Below are positions 1-9,683 of a DNA stretch of 37,342 nucleotides, in pieces; the first letter of the stretch is position 1; every line of letters begins with the position of its first letter. The position numbers were made by a program, and so were the translations under genes. This DNA comes from Sphingomonas sp. (GTDB taxonomy: Bacteria; Pseudomonadota; Alphaproteobacteria; Sphingomonadales; Sphingomonadaceae). The DNA lies in NCBI GenBank assembly GCA_019744885.1, contig JAIETY010000156.1, positions 1 to 37,342 on the forward strand, given 5' to 3'. The notes below the pieces were generated by a model. That model saw only the letters and a program-made list of their open reading frames with translations, was not told the origin of the DNA and ran no database searches.

Positions 1-2
1 CG

Positions 3-257
3 CACCGTGATCGGGCGCGGCTGGCGTGGATCCTGCGTGGCAAGCGCGTCGGGTTCAGCCTCGGCGAAATCCGCGAGTTGCTCGACCTCTACGACATTGG
101 CGACGGCCGCCAATCGCAGCGATCAGCCACGATCGCGCGCTGCCGCGACCGGATCGCGCTGCTCGACGCGCAAAAACATGATATCGATGCGGCGATCGCC
201 GAACTCAGCCAATTCATTGCCCTTATCGAGCCCGGGCTCGACCACCAGAAGGACTGA
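3..257 (+). CDS. MerR-family transcriptional regulator, C-terminal part (5' truncated by window edge)
   Basis: Frame 3 translation [84 protein letters not shown]; the [15 protein letters not shown] motif is typical of MerR proteins. Ends 2 nt before the acyl-CoA dehydrogenase start. Confidence 0.85.
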   Translation, partial: HRDRARLAWILRGKRVGFSLGEIRELLDLYDIGDGRQSQRSATIARCRDRIALLDAQKHDIDAAIAELSQFIALIEPGLDHQKD

Positions 258-259
258 CC

Positions 260-2062
260 ATGCCGAAATATACGCCACCTGTCCGTGACACGCGCTTCGT
301 GCTCGACCATGTCGTTGGCATCGACCGGTACAGCAACTTGCCAGGCTTCCAGAATGCAACGCCCGATGTTGTGACGGCAGTGCTCGAAGAAGGCGGCAAG
401 TTCGTCGCCGAAGTGCTGTTCCCGATCAATCAATCGGGCGATCAGGAAGGCTGCACGCGCCACGCCGACGGCTCGGTGACGACGCCCAAGGGCTTCAAGG
501 AAGCCTATAACGCCTTTGTCGAAAGCGGCTGGTCGACGCTCGGCGCGCCCGAGGAATTCGGCGGCCAGGGCATGCCGCACACGGTGTCGACCGCGTTTGA
601 GGAATATATGATCTCGGCCAACATGGCCTTTGCCATGTATCCGGGCCTGACCCACGGCGCGATTGCCTCGCTGCTCGTCAAGGGCTCGCCCGAACAAAAG
701 GCCAAGTACGTCCCCAAGATGGTGTCGGGCGAATGGGGCGGCACGATGAACCTGACCGAGCCGCATTGCGGCACTGACCTCGGCCTGATCCGCACCCGCG
801 CCGAACCCAATGCCGATGGCAGCTGGTCGATCACCGGCACCAAGATCTTCATCTCGTCGGGCGAGCATGACCTGACCGAGAATATCGTCCACCTCGTCCT
901 CGCCAAGACGCCGGGGGCGCCCGAAAGCTCGAAGGGGATTTCGCTGTTCGTGGTGCCCAAGTTCATCATCAACGACGACGGGTCGCTCGGCGAGCGCAAT
1001 TCGCTGAGCTGTGGATCGATCGAGCACAAGATGGGTATTCACGCCAATTCGACCTGTGTGATGAATTACGACGGTGCGAGAGGCTGGCTGGTCGGCGAGG
1101 AAATGAAGGGTCTCGCCGCCATGTTCATCATGATGAACACCGCGCGGCTTGGCGTCGGCTTGCAGGGTCTGGGTGTCGCCGAGACGGCATATCAGAATGC
1201 TGTCCAGTACGCGAACGACCGTCGTCAGGGCCGTGCGCTCACCGGCGCTGCCGAGCCGGAGGAAAAGGCCGACACGCTGTTCGTCCACCCCGACGTCCGC
1301 CGCATGCTGATGGACGCGAAAGCGATGACCGAGGGTCTGCGCGCGCTGTGCCTGTGGGGCGCTTTGCAGGTCGATCTCGCGCATATGGCGCCGACCGAGG
1401 AAGAGCGGCAGACCGCCGATGACCTGATCGGGCTGCTGACCCCGGTGATCAAGGGCTATGGCACTGACAAGGGATATGAAATCGCGACCAATGCCCAGCA
1501 GGTTTATGGCGGCCACGGCTATATCGCCGAATGGGGGATGGAGCAGTATGTTCGCGATGCGCGGATCGCGATGATCTACGAAGGCACCAACGGCGTGCAG
1601 GCAATGGACCTTGTCGGTCGCAAGCTCGGCACCAATGGCGGCCGCGCAGTGCAATTGCTGTTCAAGATCGTGGCTGAGGAAATCGCGGCGGCCAAGCTCA
1701 ACCCCAAGCTCGACGATTTCGCGACGCGGCTCGAACGCGCGCTCGGCGATCTGCAGGCGTCGACGGTCTGGTTCCTGCAGAACGGGACGCAGAACCCCAA
1801 CAATGTCGGTGCGGGTGCGCACGGCTATATGCACCTGATGGGCATTGTTGCGGTCGGGCTGATGTGGCTGCGGATGGCAACGGCGGCGACCGCGCTGCTC
1901 GACGCGGGCGAGGGCGATGCCAAGTTCCTCGAAGCCAAGCTGGTGACCGCGCGCTATTACGCCGAGCGCGTGCTGCCGGATGCGGGGGCGCTGCGCCGCA
2001 AGATCGAAGGCGGGGCCGAGGCACTGATGGCGCTGGCTCCAGAGATGTTCGAAGCGGCCTAA
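260..2062 (+). CDS. Acyl-CoA dehydrogenase (600 aa)
   Basis: Full-length ORF with acyl-CoA dehydrogenase motifs ([92 protein letters not shown]). Confidence 0.95.
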   Translation: MPKYTPPVRDTRFVLDHVVGIDRYSNLPGFQNATPDVVTAVLEEGGKFVAEVLFPINQSGDQEGCTRHADGSVTTPKGFKEAYNAFVESGWSTLGAPEEFGGQGMPHTVSTAFEEYMISANMAFAMYPGLTHGAIASLLVKGSPEQKAKYVPKMVSGEWGGTMNLTEPHCGTDLGLIRTRAEPNADGSWSITGTKIFISSGEHDLTENIVHLVLAKTPGAPESSKGISLFVVPKFIINDDGSLGERNSLSCGSIEHKMGIHANSTCVMNYDGARGWLVGEEMKGLAAMFIMMNTARLGVGLQGLGVAETAYQNAVQYANDRRQGRALTGAAEPEEKADTLFVHPDVRRMLMDAKAMTEGLRALCLWGALQVDLAHMAPTEEERQTADDLIGLLTPVIKGYGTDKGYEIATNAQQVYGGHGYIAEWGMEQYVRDARIAMIYEGTNGVQAMDLVGRKLGTNGGRAVQLLFKIVAEEIAAAKLNPKLDDFATRLERALGDLQASTVWFLQNGTQNPNNVGAGAHGYMHLMGIVAVGLMWLRMATAATALLDAGEGDAKFLEAKLVTARYYAERVLPDAGALRRKIEGGAEALMALAPEMFEAA

Positions 2063-2104
2063 GGAGGGATGGCCTTGGTTCGACAAGGCACCCCAACCCC
2101 GTTG

Positions 2105-2169
2105 GTGTCGAGCGAAGTCGAGACACCCTGTGTGTCGCCTGAGGCCTGTTTCTCGACTTCGCTCGAAAC
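2105..2169. repeat. REP-like pair of inverted palindromic elements between convergent genes
   Basis: gtgtcgagcgaagtcgagacac (2105-2126) and gtttctcgacttcgctcgaaac (2148-2169). The 16-nt core tcgagcgaagtcgaga (2108-2123) recurs as its exact reverse complement at 2151-2166. Confidence 0.7.
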
Positions 2170-2197
2170 GAGCGGGTCAAGCTAGGGTGATCTCAGG

Positions 2198-3517
2198 CTA
2201 AGGCGTCGGCGTGCCGGCCGGGTGGGGTGCTTGCAGCGTCCCACTCTGCCGCTTCGCTGGCGGCGCGCCGGCCCCCGTTGGATGCGCTGGGGTCACCGGC
2301 TCAACCTTGGCGGCAGGCTCGGTCGCGATCAACTGCCGGCGCATGCACTGCGAGGGCTCGCGCCGCGCGAAGACGCCGCAATTCCACAGTGGCTTATCGT
2401 AACCGGTCGCGCGGTCGCGGAAATAGCTGAACGACATTGACGCGATTTCTTCGGTCGCGAGCGGGATGCCGCCTGCGGTCTGCTTCGGATCGGTCCAGAC
2501 CATGAACTTGCAATAATCGCGGTTCCCGCAGTTGAATGCGGCGAGCGCGGGCAGTTCGTCAGCCGGGAACGCCTTGTCGAGCGTGACAATGAAGGTGTCG
2601 GGATATTTGGGCACTTCGGGATAAGGGCGCTGGGTCGGCGCGACGGGGCCGGTGACGCCGGGGGGCAGTGCCTCGCCCGCCAGCGCGGTCGCAGCCGCAG
2701 CATGCGCGGGCGACACTGCGGCTAACTTGGCAATGAGTGGCTCATTGCCATCGATCGTGCGGTTGAACGCGGCGGGCGTGCCCCACCAGCCGGCCCAGCG
2801 GAAGAACAAATGCGTCTTGACGGCCGTGATCTTGTCGAGGCTCGCGCTCCAATAGGGGACGACCCAATCGGTGTGGTAATGGGTGGCGTGGCCCACGGGC
2901 TTGTAGACCGCCCCTGACAGCGCGGCCCGCGCAATGAAGCGGGCGGTTGCCCAGGCTGGCTCGCTGTAGCGGTGGCGGGCGAGCGCGCCGTCGCAGGCGA
3001 AGGTGAACTGGCAGCCGGTGGTCCGCTCCGACCCTTCGAACACCACGCCGCAGATCGTCTTGGGGAAAGCGGGATGACGGACGCGGTTGATCACGACTTG
3101 GGCCACCGCGCGTTCGCCTTCGGGATCATCACCGGCTTCGTAGAGTTGGGCTGCGGCGAGACAGTCGATCGCCCGGTCAAGCGCGGGCGGTGTATCAGCG
3201 AGCTTGAAGGGGCGCGCCGCCGGATTGGGCGCTGTTGAAAAGGGAATGGTCGCGTTGAAAGCGACTGCATCCTCGCGCGTCACCGGCGCATAAGCGAGTG
3301 GCTCGACCAGCGGCATCTGCGATTGCGGCACGACCTTGGTGGGGGCAAGGCGAAGCTTGCGCACGATCGCGGGGCGCCGGTCCGCCGTGCCGACGATCAC
3401 GGCGGGGACGACAATCGCGAGCGCAGCCGTGGCGCCCAGCACAACGGTGATTGCGCGAGCCGATGTGCGTGACGGGGAGGCGGCAGGCGTGAAGGCAGGC
3501 GGGGTGTTCATCAGCAT
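2198..3517 (-). CDS. Cell wall hydrolase, SleB/CwlJ-type
   Basis: 439 aa; LAAAQLYEAGDDPEGERAVAQVVINRVRHPAFPKTICGVVFEGSERTTGCQFTFACDG is the SleB-type hydrolase core; N-terminal TM segment. Confidence 0.85.
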   Translation of the reverse strand: MLMNTPPAFTPAASPSRTSARAITVVLGATAALAIVVPAVIVGTADRRPAIVRKLRLAPTKVVPQSQMPLVEPLAYAPVTREDAVAFNATIPFSTAPNPAARPFKLADTPPALDRAIDCLAAAQLYEAGDDPEGERAVAQVVINRVRHPAFPKTICGVVFEGSERTTGCQFTFACDGALARHRYSEPAWATARFIARAALSGAVYKPVGHATHYHTDWVVPYWSASLDKITAVKTHLFFRWAGWWGTPAAFNRTIDGNEPLIAKLAAVSPAHAAAATALAGEALPPGVTGPVAPTQRPYPEVPKYPDTFIVTLDKAFPADELPALAAFNCGNRDYCKFMVWTDPKQTAGGIPLATEEIASMSFSYFRDRATGYDKPLWNCGVFARREPSQCMRRQLIATEPAAKVEPVTPAHPTGAGAPPAKRQSGTLQAPHPAGTPTP

Positions 3518-3571
3518 CGCGCGCGCCCTTACCCCAATTTGGCGCGCGCGCGAACCCGCCTTTACCGTGCC

Positions 3572-4492
3572 TTACGCCTCGGGCAGGAAATCGGGGACCG
3601 ACAGATAGCGCTCGCCGGTGTCATAGCTGAAGCCCAGAATGCAGGCGTCGCTTGCCAGATCGGGCAGCTTCTTTTTGATCGCCGCCAGCGTCGCACCCGA
3701 GCTGATCCCGACCAGCATGCCTTCTTCAGCAGCGGCACGGCGGGCCATGTCCTTGGCGGCATCGCCCGATACCTGAATTGCACCGTCGATGGCAGCGGTG
3801 TGCAAATTGGTGGGGATGAAGCCCGCGCCAATGCCCTGGATCGGGTGCGGCCCCGGTGCGCCGCCCGAAATCACCGGCGACGCTTCGGGCTCGACTGCAT
3901 AGACCTTGAGATGCGGCCAATGCGCTTTCAGCGTTTCGGCGACGCCGGTGATATGCCCGCCGGTGCCGACGCCGGTGATGATCACATCGATCGGCGTGTC
4001 GGCAAAATCCTTCAGGATTTCCTGTGCGGTGGTGCGAACATGTACATCGATGTTCGCCGGATTTTCGAATTGTTGCGGCATCCATGCGCCGGGGGTGGCC
4101 TCGACCAGCGCGACCGCGCGCTCGATGGCGCCCTTCATCCCCTTTTCACGCGGGGTCAGGTCGAAGGTTGCGCCATAGGCGAGCATCAACCGACGCCGCT
4201 CGATCGACATGCTTTCGGGCATCACGAGGACCAGCTTATAGCCCTTCACCGCCGCGACCATTGCGAGGCCAACGCCGGTGTTGCCGCTGGTCGGCTCGAT
4301 GATCGTGCCGCCGGGCTTTAGCGCGCCCGATGTTTCGGCCGCTTCGATCATCGCCAGTGCGATCCGGTCCTTGATCGAGCCGCCGGGGTTGGACCGTTCG
4401 GACTTGATCCACACTTCGGCGCCGGGGAACAGCTTGGCCATGCGGATATGCGGCGTGTTGCCGATCGTTTCGAGGATCGTTTGCGCTTTCAT
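3572..4492 (-). CDS. cysK: Cysteine synthase A (O-acetylserine sulfhydrylase)
   Basis: 306 aa; [20 protein letters not shown] (PLP Lys), [23 protein letters not shown]. Confidence 0.95.
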   Translation of the reverse strand: MKAQTILETIGNTPHIRMAKLFPGAEVWIKSERSNPGGSIKDRIALAMIEAAETSGALKPGGTIIEPTSGNTGVGLAMVAAVKGYKLVLVMPESMSIERRRLMLAYGATFDLTPREKGMKGAIERAVALVEATPGAWMPQQFENPANIDVHVRTTAQEILKDFADTPIDVIITGVGTGGHITGVAETLKAHWPHLKVYAVEPEASPVISGGAPGPHPIQGIGAGFIPTNLHTAAIDGAIQVSGDAAKDMARRAAAEEGMLVGISSGATLAAIKKKLPDLASDACILGFSYDTGERYLSVPDFLPEA

Positions 4493-4493
4493 G

Positions 4494-5765
4494 TCAGGCG
4501 GGCTCCATCGCTTTGGCCTCGGGCGAGGTCGGGGGTTCGAAACTGCGGGCGTTGCGGATGCTGGGGAAGAGATAGGCCCACAGCAAGGTCACGACAATCG
4601 CGCCACTGCCGCCAACGATCACCGCGCCGATCGGTCCCATGGCGGCGGCTAGAAAGCCCGATTCGGCCTCGCCAAGCTCGTTCGATGCCGAAATAGTGAG
4701 CTGCGACACGGCGCCGACGCGACCGCGCTTGTCGTCGGGGGTGTAGAGCTGGATCAGCGACGAGCGGATATAGACCGAGAACATGTCCGCAGCGCCCGCG
4801 ACCGCGAGCGCGGCAATGCTCAGCCACAGCAAGGTAGACACGCCGAAAATGATCGTGGCAATGCCGTACACCAGCACCGCGCCGAGCATCTTGACCCCGA
4901 CGTCGGTCTTGATCGGACGGAAGGAAAAAGCGATCGCGACCGCACTCGCACCGACGGCGGGGGCGCTGGCGAGCAACGCGAGGCCCTGCGGCCCCACCTT
5001 CAGGATGTCATGCGCATAAACCGGCAGCAGCGCGCTCGTCCCCGCCAGAAAGACGGCAAACAGATCGAGCGTGATCGCCCCGAGCACGAGCTTGTTCTGC
5101 CCGACATAGGCGAGCCCGTCGACAATCTGGCGCAAGGGGTGCGCTTTGCCGGTAATGACAGGGCGGGGCACAGGGCCGATCAGCATCATGCAGCCCAGTC
5201 CGACCAGGAACAGCGCCGTCGCCAGTGCATAGGCTGCATAAGGCGCAACGGCATAAACCACGCCGCCCAGCGCGGGGCCAATGATTGTCCCCACCTGCCA
5301 TGAAATTGAACTCAGCGCGATGGCCGTCGGCAGCACTTCCCTCGGCACGATATTGGGCGCGAGCGCCCCGAAAGCGGGGCCGCCAAAGGCCCGACCGACG
5401 CCCAGCACGACGGCGACCGAAAACAGCAGCGGCAATGCCATCGCGTCCCAGAAGGTGAAGAGCGTCAGCGCCGCCGCGCAGATGATCTGGAGCGACACGG
5501 TACCGCGCGCAATCCAGCGACGATCGAATCGATCGGCGACCCAGCCGGTGATCGGCGTGAGAAAGAACAGCGGCAGGAACTGGAGCAGCCCGATCAGCCC
5601 CAACTGCGCGGCGGCTTCACGCGGACTCATCGTCAGCCGGGCAATGGTATAGGTCTGCCAGCCGATGACGATGATCATGGCATTCTGCGCGATCGTCATC
5701 GAAAAGCGCGCGGCCCAATAAGCGCGGAAGGCGGGGATGCGAAACGGGTGCGGCGGCGCGGTCAT
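4494..5765 (-). CDS. MFS transporter (EntS-like, DUF894/MFS_3 type)
   Basis: 423 aa multi-TM protein: [27 protein letters not shown]..., [10 protein letters not shown]. Confidence 0.85.
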   Translation of the reverse strand: MTAPPHPFRIPAFRAYWAARFSMTIAQNAMIIVIGWQTYTIARLTMSPREAAAQLGLIGLLQFLPLFFLTPITGWVADRFDRRWIARGTVSLQIICAAALTLFTFWDAMALPLLFSVAVVLGVGRAFGGPAFGALAPNIVPREVLPTAIALSSISWQVGTIIGPALGGVVYAVAPYAAYALATALFLVGLGCMMLIGPVPRPVITGKAHPLRQIVDGLAYVGQNKLVLGAITLDLFAVFLAGTSALLPVYAHDILKVGPQGLALLASAPAVGASAVAIAFSFRPIKTDVGVKMLGAVLVYGIATIIFGVSTLLWLSIAALAVAGAADMFSVYIRSSLIQLYTPDDKRGRVGAVSQLTISASNELGEAESGFLAAAMGPIGAVIVGGSGAIVVTLLWAYLFPSIRNARSFEPPTSPEAKAMEPA

Positions 5766-5918
5766 TCTGCCTGCCTTAAGCCGGGGGAGCGGCAGGGGGC
5801 AACCAAGCTTTGCTCGTCACCGTGATGGCTCCGACTTCGCAGTAGGCGAGAGGGGCTGGTTTCCACCCGGCCAACCTGCCAGTTTCGCGCGCCACCGAAT
5901 CGGCAGGGAGAAAGCGTA

Positions 5919-7667
5919 ATGCGTAAGGGATGGATCGGCGCGGTGGCGTTGGCACTGCTGGCTGGATGCGGGCCGTCGGGGGCGGCGGGCGATGCCGCCA
6001 ATCTGACGATGCCCGCCGACTCGGCCAAGCCGACCGATTGGGCGGGGTTTCGCGACAAGTTCATCGCCGACTGGTTCAAACTCGATCCTGCCAATGCGGT
6101 CTATCAGGGCAAGCATGACTTCGACGGTAAACTCCCCGACTGGAGTGCCGCAGGGCTGAAGGCGCAAAGCGATTTCCTGCGCGGCGCGATTGCCGAGGCA
6201 AAGCGCTTTGATGCCGCGAAACTTTCGGAAGCCGACCGGTTCGAGCGCCAATATCTGATCAAGGTCGCCGAGGGGAAACTGTTCTGGCTCGACGATGCCG
6301 ATCAGCCGCACACCAATCCGGCCTTTTATGTGGGCGGCGGGCTCGACCCCAATGTCTATATTGCGCGACCCTATGCCGACAAAGCAGTGCGGATGAAGGC
6401 GATGATCGCGTTCTTCGACAATATTCCCGCCGCCACCGCCAATATCCGCGCGAACCTGAAGACGCCGATGCCCGCCAGCTTCGTCAATTATGGCGTCAAC
6501 GCGTTCAAGGGCTTTGCCGATTTTTACGCGGGTGACGCGCGCAAGGCGTTCGCCGATGTGAAGGACGCGGATCTCCAGCAGCGTTTTGCCGCGAGCTCGG
6601 CCAAAGCAGCCGCCGCGATGAAGGGCATTGCCGACTGGCTTGAGAGCGAGCGGCCAAAGGCGACCACTGACTTCGCGCTGGGCGCCGACCGGTTCCAGCG
6701 CATGCTTTGGGCGACCGAGATGGTCGATGTCCCGCTCGCCGCGCTCGAGCGCATTGGTGAGGCCGATTTGAAGGCCAATCAGGATGCACTGGCCGATGCC
6801 TGCACGCTCTTCTTGCCGGGGCAATCAATCACCGCCTGCATCGCCAAGATGAACGCCAACAAGCCTGTCGGCGGTCCCGTCGCCGAAGCGCGCCGCCAAA
6901 TTCCGATGCTGCGGGCGTTCGTCGAAAAGGCCGGATTGGTCTCGATCCCCGGCACAGAGCAAGCGCTGGTCGAGGAAAGTCCTCCCTATAACCGGCAGAA
7001 TTCGGCGTATATCGATCCACCGGGGCCGTTCGATAAGGGCATTCCGTCGGTCTATTACATCTCGCCGCCCGATCCGAGCTGGACCAAGGCAGTGCAGGAC
7101 GGGTTTGTCCCCGGCAAGCAGGACCTGCTGTTCACCTCAGTCCACGAAGTGATGCCGGGCCATTTCGTCCAGTTTCTCCACGCCAATCGCTCCCCGTCGA
7201 TCTTCGGGCGGCTATTCGTCGGCTATGCCTTTGCCGAAGGCTGGGCGCATTATGCCGAGCAGATGATGTGGGATGCAGGCCTGAACAAGGATGATCCCGA
7301 AACGCATATCGGCCAGCTTGCCAATGCGTTGCTGCGTAATTGCCGCTTCCTCGCGGCGATCAAGCTGCACGCCGGCGGCGAAAGCCAGGCATCGATGGAA
7401 ACGATGTTCCGCAACCAATGCTATCAGGACGAAGGCACGGCGAAGCAGCAGGCGGCGCGCGGCACCTATGATCCGGCCTATCTGAACTATACGCTGGGCA
7501 AGCTGATGATCCGCGCGCTGCGCCGCGATTATGCCGGGGCGCATGGTGGCAAGGATGATCCCAAGGCGTTCCACGACTCGTTTCTGAGCTATGGCGGCCC
7601 GCCGGTCCCGCTCGTGCGTCAGGCTATGCTCAAAGAGGCACGGCCGAGCGCCTTTGGCCTGAACTAG
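5919..7667 (+). CDS. DUF885 family lipoprotein
   Basis: 582 aa; lipobox MRKGWIGAVALALLAGCGPSG; HEVMPGHFVQF and AEGWAHYAEQMMWDAG motifs characteristic of DUF885. Confidence 0.85.
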   Translation: MRKGWIGAVALALLAGCGPSGAAGDAANLTMPADSAKPTDWAGFRDKFIADWFKLDPANAVYQGKHDFDGKLPDWSAAGLKAQSDFLRGAIAEAKRFDAAKLSEADRFERQYLIKVAEGKLFWLDDADQPHTNPAFYVGGGLDPNVYIARPYADKAVRMKAMIAFFDNIPAATANIRANLKTPMPASFVNYGVNAFKGFADFYAGDARKAFADVKDADLQQRFAASSAKAAAAMKGIADWLESERPKATTDFALGADRFQRMLWATEMVDVPLAALERIGEADLKANQDALADACTLFLPGQSITACIAKMNANKPVGGPVAEARRQIPMLRAFVEKAGLVSIPGTEQALVEESPPYNRQNSAYIDPPGPFDKGIPSVYYISPPDPSWTKAVQDGFVPGKQDLLFTSVHEVMPGHFVQFLHANRSPSIFGRLFVGYAFAEGWAHYAEQMMWDAGLNKDDPETHIGQLANALLRNCRFLAAIKLHAGGESQASMETMFRNQCYQDEGTAKQQAARGTYDPAYLNYTLGKLMIRALRRDYAGAHGGKDDPKAFHDSFLSYGGPPVPLVRQAMLKEARPSAFGLN

Positions 7668-7679
7668 GCGAGCGCGGGA

Positions 7680-8519
7680 TTAGCAGAGGTCGGCGAAGCG
7701 GGCGCGGCGGGCGCCCGACTCATCGACCGCGCCAATCACGCGCGGGTCGACGAGGGCGGCAAACTCATCGGCGTATCGATAGCCGGGATAGTGGCCGGGG
7801 TAGTCGTCGGTCATCGCCGGGTGGCTGTAAATTTCGGTCACCCCCGGCGGCAGCAACGGGATCAGCGCGGCCAGGCGATCCGCCGTCACCGCGCCGCTCC
7901 AGGCAAGGCCGAAGACCTGATCGGGCAACCGCAGCCCCTTGCTGCGCAATCGGCTGCGCAGGCGTTTCGCCCAGAGGTCGGCGACGCGGTTCGTGAAGTC
8001 CGGCTGGGATTGTTCGACCTGCGACACAATTGCGAACGGCTCCACCGGTGCGCGCACGGCCTTCATGCCGTGGCGGCGGCCGATCTCGATCACCAGCCCG
8101 GCAATCGTCGGGTGCAAGTGGAAATGCTTGTGCGCGTTGACATGGTCGAGCGGCAGTCCGGTTGCGGCAAAGGCAGCGAATTGCGCCTCAATCTCGGCGC
8201 GGAGCTGTGCGCGGGCGGCGGGCTTGAAGAACAGCGTTGCACCAAAGCGCGCCATATCGGTGCGGAAACGACCGTCGGCGCCGACCAGATCGGGCAGTTG
8301 CTCGGGCGGCAGGGCGGGCGTCCCTTCAACGAGAACAAGGTGCAGGCCAACGCCGAGTGTGGGCAACTGGCGCGCGCGTGCGACCGCATCGGCAGCGGCG
8401 TCACCGGTGACCATCAGGCTCGCGCAGGTCAGCACGCCGTCGCGGTGGGCGCGTTCGACGGCGTCATTGACTTCGGTGGCGGCGCCGAAATCATCGGCGG
8501 TCACGATCAGCGTCTTCAC
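7680..8519 (-). CDS. hpnK: Hopanoid biosynthesis-associated HpnK-like (YdjC/ChbG deacetylase family)
   Basis: Starting at GTG 8519: VKTLIVTADDFGAATEVNDAVERAHRDGVLTCASLMVTGDAAADAVARARQLPTLGVGLHLVLVEG; DHVNAHKHFHLHP motif. Overlaps hpnI by 4 nt. Confidence 0.8.
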   Translation of the reverse strand: MKTLIVTADDFGAATEVNDAVERAHRDGVLTCASLMVTGDAAADAVARARQLPTLGVGLHLVLVEGTPALPPEQLPDLVGADGRFRTDMARFGATLFFKPAARAQLRAEIEAQFAAFAATGLPLDHVNAHKHFHLHPTIAGLVIEIGRRHGMKAVRAPVEPFAIVSQVEQSQPDFTNRVADLWAKRLRSRLRSKGLRLPDQVFGLAWSGAVTADRLAALIPLLPPGVTEIYSHPAMTDDYPGHYPGYRYADEFAALVDPRVIGAVDESGARRARFADLC

Positions 8520-9652
8520 GCGCGCTTGATCTCGATCCGGCCGGCTTTGCGCATCGCCAGCTCGGTGTCGCGCCAACGGACTTGCCGCACGAAGAAACTC
8601 GCGACGAATATCGCAAAGCTGAGCAAGTCCCGCAGCGGCAGCAGCCATCGCGGGGCCGTTGTTCGACCGACCATTTTGTCGATCGCCCGTGCCGAAGCGA
8701 TGCGGACGGCGACTGCGGTCGCGACAAGCGCGACGCTCGGCCAGCCCGGCGCGAATCCTGCCGCGATCAGCGCAAAGGGAAGCGGGTGAGTGAGGACCAG
8801 CCCGACATAGCCTGCCGGGTTGAGATCGCGCACCGTAGCTGCCCAGCGCAGCTCGTGGCGCGCCAGCTCGGCAAAGCTGCGCTCGGCCGACGCATGCGTC
8901 ACGATTACCGGCGCAATCGCGACGCTCAACCCCAGCTCGCGCACCGCCGCGCCGATCGCATGATCATCGGCGAGAATGTCGGCAAAGCGGTCGAAGCCGC
9001 CGATCCGCTCCAGCGTGTCGCGCCGCATCGCGATCGTCGAACCCATGCATACGTCGCCCGTCCGCAGCGCGACGCTGAGCAGCACGCTGGGGAGGAAATG
9101 ATAGCTGATGCCCGCCGCGCCCAGCACCGACCAGATACCGCAATCACCGCGCCCGGCATAAGCGCAGGTTGCGGCGCCAACACCCGGTTCGGCCAGCGTC
9201 GCGGCGACGCGCGTGAGATAATCGGTGGGCGCCGCGATGTCGCTGTCGCTCAGCACGATCAGGTCGTGCCGGATCGCGGGCGTCATGTTGATCAGATTGC
9301 CGATCTTGGCATTGGCGCCGTGGATGCGCGGATCGATGACGGTATCGATTGCCGCGCCGAACGGGTGAAGCGCGGCCAGCGCGCCATCATCGCCCGACTG
9401 GACGCCCGCGACGATCTGCACCGGCGCTGACCAACGCTGATCGCAAAAACTCCGGAGATTGTCGCCGAGCTTTGGCTCGGCGCCATAAAGCGGCTTCAGG
9501 ATCGTGGCTGCTTCGGGCGCGACCGATGCGCTTGGCGCACGCAGCAAACGCCCGAAGCGAGCCGCAACAATTGCTGCGGCCAGCACCCAGCCAATGCCCG
9601 CGATTGCCAGCGCGCTCGCAATCGCGGCTATCCATCCTGTCCAGGATCCCAT
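8516..9652 (-). CDS. hpnI: HpnI-like glycosyltransferase (ceramide glucosyltransferase-like, GT21)
   Basis: From ATG 9652 MGSWTGWIAAIASALAIAGIGWVLAAAIVAARFGRLLRAP...VTILKPLYGAEPKL-type N-terminus, DSDIAAPTDYL, GSTIAMRRDTLERIGGF; C-terminal TM region. The table ORF extends to 9772, but that part overlaps the TonB receptor C-terminus. Confidence 0.8.
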   Translation of the reverse strand: MGSWTGWIAAIASALAIAGIGWVLAAAIVAARFGRLLRAPSASVAPEAATILKPLYGAEPKLGDNLRSFCDQRWSAPVQIVAGVQSGDDGALAALHPFGAAIDTVIDPRIHGANAKIGNLINMTPAIRHDLIVLSDSDIAAPTDYLTRVAATLAEPGVGAATCAYAGRGDCGIWSVLGAAGISYHFLPSVLLSVALRTGDVCMGSTIAMRRDTLERIGGFDRFADILADDHAIGAAVRELGLSVAIAPVIVTHASAERSFAELARHELRWAATVRDLNPAGYVGLVLTHPLPFALIAAGFAPGWPSVALVATAVAVRIASARAIDKMVGRTTAPRWLLPLRDLLSFAIFVASFFVRQVRWRDTELAMRKAGRIEIKRA

Positions 9653-9683
9653 GGTCGGGATATCGGAGCAGTGACCCCACTTG

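Noticed and set aside
89-2086. 665-aa minus-strand ORF antisense to the acyl-CoA dehydrogenase
   Set aside because: Shadow ORF from high GC third positions; low-complexity H/R/Q-rich translation with no recognisable domain, opposite a clear conserved gene.
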